Position numbers and translations under genes: made by a program. Of a stretch of DNA of 64,000 bases, positions 35,668 through 43,571 are shown piece by piece. Each line of letters begins with the position of its first letter. The stretch's first letter is position 1. The stretch lies in NCBI RefSeq assembly GCF_963973895.1, contig NZ_CAXBBF010000001.1. One strand, 5' to 3'. This stretch comes from Porticoccus sp950063125 (GTDB lineage Bacteria; Pseudomonadota; Gammaproteobacteria; Pseudomonadales; Porticoccaceae). Under the pieces are notes generated by a model that worked only from the letters and a program-made list of their open reading frames with translations, did no database searches and had not been told where the DNA came from.

Positions 35668-36846
35668 ATGTCAGATCCAATTGTCATTGCCGGTATGGCG
35701 AGAACGCCGATCGGTAGCATGCAAGGACAGTTTACCGGTGTTCCCACAACAGAGCTCGGTGCCGTGGCTATCAGGGCTGCCATTGAGCGGGCAGGGATTG
35801 CCGGAGAGCTGATTGGTTCCGTTGATATGGGTTGTTGTCTCACGGCTGGTCTCCGGCAGGCACCGGCCCGCCAGGCTGCCATTGGTGCGGGATTGCCGCC
35901 GAGTGTGGGGGCTACCACCCTCAACAAGGTATGTGGATCCGGTATGAAAGCGGTGATGAATGCCTGTGACAGTCTGACACTGGGTAATGTGGATGTGGCC
36001 GTAGCCGGTGGAATGGAGAGCATGACCAACGCCCCATACCTGATGACCCAGGGTCGCAGTGGCTACCGGTTTGGTCATGCGCAGATTTTTGACCACATGA
36101 CAATGGATGGTCTTGAGGATGCCTACAATGGCGAAGCGATGGGTATTTTTGCCGAAAAATGTGTCAGCAAATTCGATTTTACCAGGGAGGAGCAGGACGC
36201 TTTTGCCGTGACCTCACTGGAACGTGCTCAACGGGCGATCAAGGACGGCAATTTTGAGCATGAAATTGCGCCTGTTACTGTCAAGACCCGCAAGGGCGAG
36301 GTAGTCTGTTCAATCGATGAGCAGCCTAGCAAATCGGTTGCCGATAAAATCTCGCAAATGCGCCCGGCGTTCATCAAAGACGGTACTGTGACAGCTGCCA
36401 ATGCCAGTTCTATCAGCGACGGTGCTGCTGCTCTGGTGTTGACCCGTCTTTCTGTTGCAGAAAAACTGGGCATGAAACCCTTGGCAACGATTCACGCCCA
36501 CAGTACCCATTCTCAGGAGCCGGAGTGGTTTACGACCGCTCCGGTAGGTGCCATCAATAAGCTGCTCGCGAAAGTGGCGTGGACCAAGGACGATGTGGAC
36601 CTGTTTGAAATTAACGAAGCATTTGCTTGTGTCACCATGGCGGCCATGAAAGAACTGGACTTGCCCCATGAAAAAGTCAATATTCACGGTGGAGCTTGCG
36701 CTCTGGGCCACCCTATTGGCGCCTCGGGTGCCCGTATTATCGTGACCCTGCTCAGTGCCCTGCAAACCTACGGGAAGCGCAAGGGTGTGGCAGCAATCTG
36801 CATTGGAGGTGGAGAAGCTACTGCGATCGCCGTCGAACTGATCTAA
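35668..36846 (+). CDS. Acetyl-CoA C-acetyltransferase (thiolase)
   Basis: A biosynthetic or degradative thiolase that condenses or cleaves acetoacetyl-CoA or related acyl-CoAs in the cytosol. The nucleophilic Cys89 is in NKVCGSGMK; the general-base His is in GHPIGASGARI; NEAFA and the C-terminal Cys in CIGGGEA complete the active site. The length of 392 is typical. It follows sspB by only 11 bp and is closed by a strong terminator. A thiolase here is not part of the usual sspB-dolP neighbourhood, so it looks like a lineage-specific insertion. The exact acyl chain preference cannot be read. Confidence 0.92.
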   Translation: MSDPIVIAGMARTPIGSMQGQFTGVPTTELGAVAIRAAIERAGIAGELIGSVDMGCCLTAGLRQAPARQAAIGAGLPPSVGATTLNKVCGSGMKAVMNACDSLTLGNVDVAVAGGMESMTNAPYLMTQGRSGYRFGHAQIFDHMTMDGLEDAYNGEAMGIFAEKCVSKFDFTREEQDAFAVTSLERAQRAIKDGNFEHEIAPVTVKTRKGEVVCSIDEQPSKSVADKISQMRPAFIKDGTVTAANASSISDGAAALVLTRLSVAEKLGMKPLATIHAHSTHSQEPEWFTTAPVGAINKLLAKVAWTKDDVDLFEINEAFACVTMAAMKELDLPHEKVNIHGGACALGHPIGASGARIIVTLLSALQTYGKRKGVAAICIGGGEATAIAVELI

Positions 36847-36861
36847 TCATTCCCGAGTAAT

Positions 36862-36900
36862 AAAAAAACCGGCCCGGCTGATCACCGGGCCGGTTTTTTT
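36862..36900. terminator. Strong bidirectional terminator between thiolase and dolP
   Basis: Sixteen paired bases, AAAAAAACCGGCCCGG / CCGGGCCGGTTTTTTT, enclose a 7-nt loop. A-run on one side and T-run on the other let it serve both convergent transcripts. Confidence 0.95.
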
Positions 36901-36913
36901 ATAGATAGCGCTG

Positions 36914-37486
36914 TTAATCGATATATTCAAAAACCTTCACCACCCTCTGTGCACCGCGGGTTTTGCTGGCAATGAGGGCTGCCTGGTCGGCGGTACTATG
37001 CGTCACCAGGCCCATCAGATAGATCACGCTGTTTTCGGTAATCACTTTTATGGTCGACGATTTCAGGTTTTTTTCAGCAATCAGCTTGGCCTTGACTTTG
37101 GTGGTTAGCCAGGTGTCATTGCTTCTCGATATCAGGGATGTCGGGGTGCGTATCTGCAGTTCATTATGTACTTGGCGGACGCCGCGAAACTTTCTTGCCG
37201 TATCACCCGCCAGTGTACGAAGCTCGCCGGTAGCCACTTCACCGGTCAGCAGAATCACGCCATTGTATGCTGTAATGTTGACGTGAGCGCTTTCAAGGTC
37301 TGTGTGGGCCTTCTTGATATTGACACCGATCAGCGTCTCCATCTGCCAGTCATCAATATCGGTGCCCAGCGAAGTGGATGAGGGGTCGGGCTTGATTGGC
37401 TCGTCGGTGGTTGCATGGATAATACTGGTGCAGCCCGATAGAACGAGCATGCCTGCGAGTAACAGAGATGCCAGACGTGGCAACAT
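36914..37486 (-). CDS. dolP: Outer-membrane lipoprotein DolP (YraP), two BON domains
   Basis: DolP is an outer-membrane lipoprotein with two BON domains that binds anionic lipids and supports BAM function and division. The signal peptide ends in the lipobox LSGC, giving an acylated Cys at about residue 18. BON1 covers about 45-115 and BON2 about 120-190. ATG 37486 is preferred over TTG 37489: GGAGGA lies 7 nt upstream and the ATG overlaps the diaA stop (TGATG). The length of 190 is usual. It closes the lpoA-yraN-diaA-dolP row. Confidence 0.94.
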   Translation of the reverse strand: MLPRLASLLLAGMLVLSGCTSIIHATTDEPIKPDPSSTSLGTDIDDWQMETLIGVNIKKAHTDLESAHVNITAYNGVILLTGEVATGELRTLAGDTARKFRGVRQVHNELQIRTPTSLISRSNDTWLTTKVKAKLIAEKNLKSSTIKVITENSVIYLMGLVTHSTADQAALIASKTRGAQRVVKVFEYID

Positions 37487-38073
37487 CAAGAATTTCCTCC
37501 AAACAATTGTTGATCAATAAGCTCACAAAGACAGAACAGGCTCAATAAATGTATTTCGCTGATGCGATGTCGGTCATGATGATCAACACGAATCTCAATA
37601 TCGTCGCCACTCAGTAATGCCGACAGGTCGACATCACCCGCGCCAGTAAAACCAATGACAGATATACCTCGGTCATGGGCGGTGTGAATTGCCTGGACCA
37701 GATTGCTTGGATTGGTCCCGAGGCTGAAGATAACCAGTACATCCTCTGCCTGGCCCAGGGTTTTCAGTTGTCTACTGAAAATTTCACTGACACTGTGATA
37801 ATGGCCGATAGCAGTAATTGTAGAGCTATTGCTGTTCAGGCAGATTACCGGTAGACCCGGCCTTTCCAGTTTATATTGCAGTAACAGGGATTGGGAAAAA
37901 ATATTTGATAGTGAGGCGGAGAGGCCATTGCCACAACAGAGTATCTTCTGTCCCTGGAGTAACCGTTGAACCGCCACTGTGCTGGCTTCGGCAATCAATG
38001 GTGCCAGTATTTCGCCACAAGCCATTTTCGCTTCAATGCTCTCGTGAAATAGCTCAATAACACTGGATTCCAT
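37486..38073 (-). CDS. diaA: DnaA initiator-associating protein DiaA (SIS domain)
   Basis: DiaA is a SIS-domain protein that binds DnaA at oriC and promotes timely initiation. The fold is a single SIS domain (about 30-195) with CCGNGLSAS and VIFSLGTNPSNLV. It resembles sedoheptulose-7-phosphate isomerase GmhA, but the place between yraN and dolP is that of DiaA. The length of 195 is typical. Confidence 0.9.
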   Translation of the reverse strand: MESSVIELFHESIEAKMACGEILAPLIAEASTVAVQRLLQGQKILCCGNGLSASLSNIFSQSLLLQYKLERPGLPVICLNSNSSTITAIGHYHSVSEIFSRQLKTLGQAEDVLVIFSLGTNPSNLVQAIHTAHDRGISVIGFTGAGDVDLSALLSGDDIEIRVDHHDRHRISEIHLLSLFCLCELIDQQLFGGNS

Positions 38074-38096
38074 AGGTTTTCTTTGGCTTTCTGGGG

Positions 38097-38486
38097 TTAG
38101 TGGTCAAAGGCGTTTGGCAGCCATTCTACCTGATAAGATGGGTCATTAGTGATGTCTTTGCATAGGCACACCGCATCAAAACGGCAGGCTACCTTGTCCC
38201 ACGCCTGGGTGGCTTGTAAAAAATGCCGGGCCGCAGCAATGATCCGCCGTTGTTTCCTGTGATCAATACTATAGATCGCACCACCGAAGGCGGCATGATT
38301 GCGCAGTCGAACTTCGACAAAGACCACGGTTTGACCCTCCTGCATTATCAGGTCGATTTCTCCCTGTGGGGTCCGGTAATTTCGATGCAGGGTCACCAGA
38401 CCCTGCCTTTCCAAAAATGTTCTGGCCCACTGTTCGGCAATAGCACCGCTCTGGTTCGAGCGGGCCGGTGGTTTCCCTTTGGTCAT
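38097..38486 (-). CDS. yraN: UPF0102 family protein YraN
   Basis: YraN belongs to UPF0102, a family with an endonuclease-like (PD-(D/E)xK) fold and no firmly assigned role. Key residues are visible in GEIDLIMQEGQTVVFVEVR, with the D and ExR spacing of that fold, and an N-terminal GAIAEQWARTFLERQG. The start is ATG 38486 with the ribosome site AAAGGGA; a longer upstream frame overlaps lpoA and is rejected. It has 129 residues, close to the norm. It lies between lpoA and diaA. Confidence 0.92.
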   Translation of the reverse strand: MTKGKPPARSNQSGAIAEQWARTFLERQGLVTLHRNYRTPQGEIDLIMQEGQTVVFVEVRLRNHAAFGGAIYSIDHRKQRRIIAAARHFLQATQAWDKVACRFDAVCLCKDITNDPSYQVEWLPNAFDH

Positions 38487-38559
38487 TGAAAATCCCTTTT
38501 CGCTGATGTTTTCCCGCCGTACACATTTCTCGATAAAGATTACATGGGTCTCGCTGCCA

Positions 38560-40458
38560 TCACGGTATCTGAGGCGAGGGGGCTGTCTGGTGCTCCTCTT
38601 CGAGGTTTTTTTTCTGCAATTGTATGGCGGGAACCACCCTGCCATTTTTAAAAACACCCCAGGGCTGTTCCCGTTCAATGGTATCCGGTGGCGTCAGATA
38701 TAGCATGCCGGTATTCCCGGGCAGTCGGATATTGGGAAATAACAGCATTTGCCCCAGCCATTGGTGCAAATGGTAGGTATCAATGCCCAGCGCATACATA
38801 TGTCGATAAATGGGTTCGAGGTCTTCTGCCGGTTGCATGGCGTCAGCACTGTAGCCGGGGAGTGTCCAGGGCATGGCGCTGAAACGAACCCCGTCCAGGT
38901 CGCGATTGCGCCCCGGATCCTGTATCCCGCTAAAAAGCTGGGACGTGCCATAAACCTGGAGGTCGCTGGCGAAAAGAAAATCCAGTGTGGGTTTGATCTG
39001 TCGTGCCTGACTGGGTGAGGCGATCAGAAAGACCATGTCCAGGTCCTGGCGCCGCCTGGGCGTATGGGCCAGTTGTTTTCCGAGTAAACGCTGTAAACGG
39101 TTGTTGCGCTCAATACTCTGTTCAATCTGAAGTTCGGGCTTTAGCAGCGCGATGAAATCGCTCTGGGATGCTGCGTAGGCGGGCACTTCGACCAGCGTGC
39201 CGCCCCGCTCGTGCCAACGTTCCCTGAATGCGCCCAATGCACGTATTCCCGAGCTGGAATCTGGCGTGATGGTTAGTGCGAACCTGCGTCCTTCAAGCCA
39301 TGCCCGGTCGGCGACCTGACGCGCTTCAGCGGTGGATGAAAGGCCAAATTGAAAAAAATTCTGGCGGACTTCGGTGCTGGGTGTATCCAGATAATTGAGC
39401 GCCACAGTCGGTACCGGCAAGTCCGGAAGGGCGAGTAATTGGCCAACTTTTTCCCGTTGTACCGGGCCTATGATCAGTTCGGCCCCCTCGCTGATAGCCT
39501 GCTGGTAGAGTGGACCGATATCGTCGCTGGAGGAGGTATCGTAGAATCGTATTAATGGTGTCTTGCCGCGAGCTCCCCTGACGTCATACCAGGCGGACAG
39601 TATGCCGCCGCGAATGGCCTTGCCTGCTTCTGCAAGGGAACCCTGCAGTGGCAGTAACACTGCAATCTGTTCAGGGAGATTACTAGCGACTTCCTGCAAT
39701 GCCGTGAGTGATGGTGGCGGATACAGGGCAGCGGGATGGTCTGGCCATTCAGCTTGCCAATCTGTTATCTCGCGGAGCTGTTTGTCCATATCGCCCTGGT
39801 TTTCCCGAACCCTGCTGGCAAGTGTGTACCAGCCCTGTAGCAGTGGATCGGATTCCGTTGCCTGCAATGCCGCCAGGTGCTTCTGTGAAATGTGGGTAAG
39901 TAGCCGCCATATCGCTTCGGAAATGGCTGTCTGCTCCCCGGTTGATGTCACCAGGCTGGAAAGTTCCGCGTAAGCGCGAATGCTTTGCTCATCTTCCCCC
40001 AATAGTGAAAATAGCTCCCCGCGCAGTTTTTGCCACTTAACCCGAAGGCTGGTAGGCAGTTGAGCAGCATTGGTCGTGAATTCCGGGTCTGTGAGCAAGT
40101 CCCTGGCGAGAAAAAACCGTTCCTGAGCCATGGCTACTTTGGCGAACAGCAGGCGGAACTCCACAAGGCGCTGACCGGAGAGCGCATTCTGATCAAGTGA
40201 TGACAATACCTTTAGGGCCTGCTGGTTGTCCCCCGCGAGTACCAGAAACTCGGCCGCATCCAGTTGGTGGAGTTGTCGGTGCGGTGCTATGCTGTTCGCG
40301 GCCAGTGAGAGCGCGCGTTCGGCGCGCTCTGCGGGACTCAGGGGTGTCGCCGGACCGGTTTTAGGTGTATCGCGGCCCGTCTGAGTGCAGCCGCCGAGCA
40401 CTAAAACCAGCCCCAGCAGCACCATCGCTGTTATTCTGAATTTGAACATAGGTGTCAT
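38560..40458 (-). CDS. lpoA: Outer-membrane lipoprotein activator of PBP1a, LpoA
   Basis: LpoA is an outer-membrane lipoprotein that reaches through the periplasm to switch on the synthase PBP1a. A signal peptide ends in the lipobox LGGC (about residue 24). The N-terminal half is TPR-like helical (about 35-240). The C-terminal half is a periplasmic binding-protein-like fold (about 265-610) with EQIAVLLPLQGSLAEAG and ELIIGPVQREKV. The length of 632 is close to that of E. coli (678). ATG 40458 or 40449 may be the start. It is head to head with rsmI with almost no gap. Confidence 0.94.
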   Translation of the reverse strand: MTPMFKFRITAMVLLGLVLVLGGCTQTGRDTPKTGPATPLSPAERAERALSLAANSIAPHRQLHQLDAAEFLVLAGDNQQALKVLSSLDQNALSGQRLVEFRLLFAKVAMAQERFFLARDLLTDPEFTTNAAQLPTSLRVKWQKLRGELFSLLGEDEQSIRAYAELSSLVTSTGEQTAISEAIWRLLTHISQKHLAALQATESDPLLQGWYTLASRVRENQGDMDKQLREITDWQAEWPDHPAALYPPPSLTALQEVASNLPEQIAVLLPLQGSLAEAGKAIRGGILSAWYDVRGARGKTPLIRFYDTSSSDDIGPLYQQAISEGAELIIGPVQREKVGQLLALPDLPVPTVALNYLDTPSTEVRQNFFQFGLSSTAEARQVADRAWLEGRRFALTITPDSSSGIRALGAFRERWHERGGTLVEVPAYAASQSDFIALLKPELQIEQSIERNNRLQRLLGKQLAHTPRRRQDLDMVFLIASPSQARQIKPTLDFLFASDLQVYGTSQLFSGIQDPGRNRDLDGVRFSAMPWTLPGYSADAMQPAEDLEPIYRHMYALGIDTYHLHQWLGQMLLFPNIRLPGNTGMLYLTPPDTIEREQPWGVFKNGRVVPAIQLQKKNLEEEHQTAPSPQIP

Positions 40459-40463
40459 TTCTT

Positions 40464-41300
40464 ATGCCGGGTCAATTGTATGTGGTGGCCACGCCCATTG
40501 GTAATCTGGGTGATATGGTACCCCGAGCCGTTGAGGTTCTCCATGCGGTTGATCTCATTGCTGCAGAGGATACCCGTCACAGTGGTCGATTGCTGAAACA
40601 TCTCGGCATCGATACACCGCTGGTTGCCTACCACGATCACAGCGATGAGCGACAGATGGGCCGGGTTCTCGATATGCTGGTACAGGGCCAGACGGTGGCG
40701 CTCATCTCGGATGCGGGAACGCCGTTGATCTCTGATCCAGGCTACCGTCTGGTCAGAGAGGCCCGGTTGCGGGACATCAGGGTCACGCCGATTCCCGGTG
40801 CCTGCGCCGCTATTGCAGCCCTCAGCGCTTCTGGCTTGCCCAGTGACCGGTTCAGTTTTGAGGGGTTCCCGCCGCCAAAAACTGCCGCCAGACTGAAAAG
40901 ATTTGAAACCCTTGCCGGATCAGCCCAGACAATGATTTTTTATGAGTCCCCTCACCGGATACTCGACACACTGACGGATATGATCGCCACCTTCGGCTCC
41001 GACCGTGAAGCGGTGCTGGCCAGAGAAATCACCAAGACCTTCGAGACATTCCTGACCGGTACCCTGACGACAATATTGCAGCAGGTTTGCGCGGACAGCA
41101 ACCAGCAAAAAGGCGAAATGGTGGTGATGGTGAAAGGGAACGTTGACGCTGTCAGCGCGTCCGAGGCAGAGCAATTGAGAATCCTGAAAACGCTGCTGGA
41201 TGATCTGCCCGTCAAACAGGCTGCTGCACTGGCGGCCAGAATTACCGGCGGTCAGAAAAACGCGCTGTACCAGTTGGCCCTTTCATTGCGCCCCGACTGA
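40464..41300 (+). CDS. rsmI: 16S rRNA 2'-O-ribose C1402 methyltransferase RsmI
   Basis: RsmI methylates the ribose of C1402 in the 16S decoding centre using S-adenosylmethionine. It is a tetrapyrrole-methylase-fold enzyme with LYVVATPIGNLGDM at the start, AEDTRHSGRLL, ALISDAGTPLISDPG and PIPGACAAIAALSASG. ATG 40464 is chosen since it gives the canonical N-terminus; the ribosome-site candidate AGGTG lies within the first codons of the divergent lpoA. The length of 278 is normal. Confidence 0.96.
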   Translation: MPGQLYVVATPIGNLGDMVPRAVEVLHAVDLIAAEDTRHSGRLLKHLGIDTPLVAYHDHSDERQMGRVLDMLVQGQTVALISDAGTPLISDPGYRLVREARLRDIRVTPIPGACAAIAALSASGLPSDRFSFEGFPPPKTAARLKRFETLAGSAQTMIFYESPHRILDTLTDMIATFGSDREAVLAREITKTFETFLTGTLTTILQQVCADSNQQKGEMVVMVKGNVDAVSASEAEQLRILKTLLDDLPVKQAAALAARITGGQKNALYQLALSLRPD

Positions 41301-41321
41301 AGCTGGTCCGGGTATGATCGG

Positions 41322-42029
41322 TCAGGCGCTACAGGCCAGCGCAATGGTTTCCGGGCTGATCTGCCTGAATTGCCGGACAGGCTTGCCCGATGTGTTGCCA
41401 GCACACCATTCGGCAATGCGCGCGATATCTTTTTGATCACCCTTGTAGTGGGCTCCGTGCATTTCGACCATGCCGAGGCCCTGGCTGGCGGCGTTGAGGT
41501 AATTGCATGAATTGCGCAGGCTGCCGATGACCGGAAGCTGCAGTTGTCTGGCCAATGTCTCTGCTTGTCTGGCGGTGGTGGCGGTCCGCGGCACACGATT
41601 CAGAACCAGCGCGATAGTCTGTTTGGACGGCAGCATCCGCCGCAGTTGCTGGACGGTTGTGACAATGGCGTGCAAATCGAACTCGGCGGTTAACACCGGT
41701 AAGAGTATGGCAGTCGCTTCACGCAGTAAGGGACTGAGATTGTTCAGGTCCGGTCTGGCGGGGGTATCGAGAACCAGCACTTCCGTATTGCGGGGAGGCT
41801 GAATCGCCCAGCTGCGAGTGACATTTTGCGGTGCATGATGTGCATCCACAAGTTGAATGTAGGGGGCTGTCTCGGGACGTTTGTGTGCCCAGAACACACC
41901 CGACCCCTGGGGGTCCAGGTCCATCAATGTGGTGACTTTGCCCCGATGGCTGAAATAACTGGCCAGGTTGGTGGACAGTGTCGTTTTACCGCAGCCTCCT
42001 TTGGGGTTCATTACCACGATTCTTTGCAT
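41322..42029 (-). CDS. Orphan ParA-like ATPase
   Basis: This is a MinD/ParA-family ATPase. The deviant Walker A motif KGGCGKTT is at residues 10-17, with the signature first lysine. The Walker A' region MDLDPQGSG is near residue 36, and Walker B is in VLVLDTPA near 85. The length of 235 is in the range of small ParA-like proteins. No ParB, centromere-like repeat or other partner is adjacent, so it is not a normal partition pair. It lies between rsmI and the RNase P RNA, where Pseudomonas has no such gene that I know of. Possible roles include positioning some cellular cargo; none can be assigned. Confidence 0.85.
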   Translation of the reverse strand: MQRIVVMNPKGGCGKTTLSTNLASYFSHRGKVTTLMDLDPQGSGVFWAHKRPETAPYIQLVDAHHAPQNVTRSWAIQPPRNTEVLVLDTPARPDLNNLSPLLREATAILLPVLTAEFDLHAIVTTVQQLRRMLPSKQTIALVLNRVPRTATTARQAETLARQLQLPVIGSLRNSCNYLNAASQGLGMVEMHGAHYKGDQKDIARIAEWCAGNTSGKPVRQFRQISPETIALACSA

Positions 42030-42191
42030 TTCTCTGATCCCGTATGATTCGCAAGATTAGCTAGGCTACCCAACTACGCTTCGCAGAAACCACGATCAGA
42101 TCAAAAAATGACCAATGCGCCTGTTGTGTAATGGGATTTTTGCTGTTTTTGCCAATCGCCAGCGGGGCTGGCTTCGTGCTAACCTTGCCGC

Positions 42192-42577
<386 letters not shown>

Positions 42578-42585
42578 TTTTTTAT

Positions 42586-42597
42586 CCCCCCCCCCCC
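42586..42597 (+). repeat. Homopolymer run of 12 cytosines
   Basis: Twelve consecutive C residues follow the T-run after rnpB. Such tracts are prone to slippage. The length may also be affected by sequencing error. Confidence 0.9.
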
Positions 42598-42637
42598 TTT
42601 CTAGCGGCCTGTTCCTCGGCTCGAATTGACAAGCATT

Positions 42638-42693
42638 GTCAGTGGTCAGTGGTCAGTGGTCAGTGGTCAGTGGTCAGTGGTCAGTGGTCAGTG
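42638..42693 (+). repeat. Tandem array of eight perfect GTCAGTG heptamers
   Basis: Eight identical 7-bp units run without interruption for 56 bp, 61 bp downstream of the rnpB end. The unit before (AAGCATT) and after (CTCACGT) do not fit, so the array has sharp edges. The frame reads through as a Ser-Val-Val-Ser-Gly-Gln-Trp repeat, but that is a consequence of the array, not a gene. Similar short tandem heptamer arrays are known from cyanobacteria and some other bacteria; their role is unclear. Confidence 0.95.
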
Positions 42694-42850
42694 CTCACGT
42701 TCGAGTTAAGTTCCAGGAATTTATCAAAGTCGACAGCCCAGTGCCACCGGAATACGGTACCGGGATCAACCCGTTTTCGCCTCTCCAGCCTGATCAAAAA
42801 ATAATCAAAAAAATCTTCCTGTGTATTTGTCTTTTTATCGCTATTTGAAA

Positions 42851-42869
42851 GTTAATGTAAAACATTAAC
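42851..42869. repeat. Perfect inverted repeat GTTAATGT-AAA-ACATTAAC
   Basis: Two exact 8-bp arms with a 3-bp centre form an operator-like palindrome 130 bp before the mraZ promoter. No bound regulator can be named. Confidence 0.6.
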
Positions 42870-42878
42870 GGCGGATTC

Positions 42879-42907
42879 TAGCGAATTGTTTATCTTCGCT
42901 ATATTTT
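42879..42907 (+). terminator. Possible terminator, stem TAGCGAA/TTCGCTA
   Basis: A 7-bp stem with a 9-nt loop is followed by TATTTTT. It could end read-through from the rnpB side before the dcw promoter. Confidence 0.45.
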
Positions 42908-42993
42908 TCAACAAGCTTTTCTGTCTTCTTTTGTTTATCGCAAGTTGTTGAGTTTTCAAAACATTTTTCGTGATTCGGGTCCCTTTTTTTGCC

Positions 42994-43021
42994 TTGACAT
43001 TGGCCTTGGTCGGCATATAGT
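42994..43021 (+). promoter_or_regulatory. Sigma-70 promoter of the mraZ-dcw cluster
   Basis: A consensus TTGACA (42994-42999) and TATAGT (43016-43021) are spaced by 16 bp. They predict a start near 43028, immediately before the MraZ boxes, and a leader of about 70 nt. Confidence 0.85.
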
Positions 43022-43029
43022 GACGAAAA

Positions 43030-43054
43030 GTGGGTAAAAGTGGGGCAGAGTGGG
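43030..43054 (+). promoter_or_regulatory. Triple MraZ operator (GTGGG boxes)
   Basis: Three direct repeats of GTGGG are separated by exactly 5 bp (period 10 bp, one helical turn). This is the known arrangement of MraZ binding boxes. They overlap or directly follow the predicted start site, so MraZ bound here would repress the cluster. Confidence 0.88.
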
Positions 43055-43098
43055 TTTGCTCACCCATTCCCCCTGTCATTTCGAGTCAGGCGATAGCG

Positions 43099-43554
43099 GT
43101 GTTTAGAGGCAGCAACGAAATTAATGTGGATACCAAGGGGCGGATGGCCATACCCGCGCGGTACCGTGCCTCCCTGGAAGCCAGCTGCGGTGGCTGCCTG
43201 ATTGCCACTATCGATATACAGGATAAATGTCTGCTGATCTATCCGCTACAGGAATGGGAAAAGATTGAAGAAGAAATAGCACAGCTGCCTTCCTTCAACC
43301 CGCTGACGCGCAAGTTGCAACGAATCCTGATCGGCCATGCCCGTGAACTGGAACTGGACAGTAACGGGCGTGTTCTGATCCCCCCGGAGTTGCGCCAATA
43401 CGCGCAACTGGACAAGAAAGTGGTGCTGGTAGGCCAGCGTCACCGCTTTGAGCTGTGGAGCGAAGAAAACTGGAATTCCGGTAGAGAGAGCTGGCTGGCT
43501 GACAGCGAAGACGATCTGCAGATACCGGTAGAAATGCAATCCCTGTCACTGTAA
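43099..43554 (+). CDS. mraZ: Transcriptional regulator MraZ
   Basis: MraZ is an AbrB-like DNA-binding protein and the autorepressor of the dcw cluster. Two swapped-hairpin repeats are visible: VDTKGRMAIPARYR (about 11-24) and LDSNGRVLIPPELR (about 90-103). The GTG start at 43099 gives the family N-terminus FRGSNEINVD; the upstream open frame covers the operator and is rejected. At 151 residues the length is normal. rsmH follows after 17 bp. Confidence 0.95.
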   Translation: MFRGSNEINVDTKGRMAIPARYRASLEASCGGCLIATIDIQDKCLLIYPLQEWEKIEEEIAQLPSFNPLTRKLQRILIGHARELELDSNGRVLIPPELRQYAQLDKKVVLVGQRHRFELWSEENWNSGRESWLADSEDDLQIPVEMQSLSL

Positions 43555-43571
43555 TGCTGAGGTAAGGGGCT

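Larger units (their letters stand above)
42694..42993. other. AT-rich non-coding stretch before the dcw promoter
   Basis: This 300-bp stretch has no credible gene. It is much richer in A and T than its flanks from about 42780 on and contains the inverted repeats listed separately. Confidence 0.7.

Noticed and set aside
37486..38073. GmhA (sedoheptulose-7-phosphate isomerase) instead of DiaA
   Set aside because: The SIS fold is shared, but the position between yraN and dolP is that of diaA.
42638..42693. CRISPR-like array
   Set aside because: Units are 7 bp with no spacers and no cas genes are nearby.
42636..42848. Open frame beginning with a Ser-Val-Val-Ser-Gly-Gln-Trp repeat
   Set aside because: The frame exists only because the 7-bp array has no stops; there is no ribosome site and the downstream part resembles no protein.
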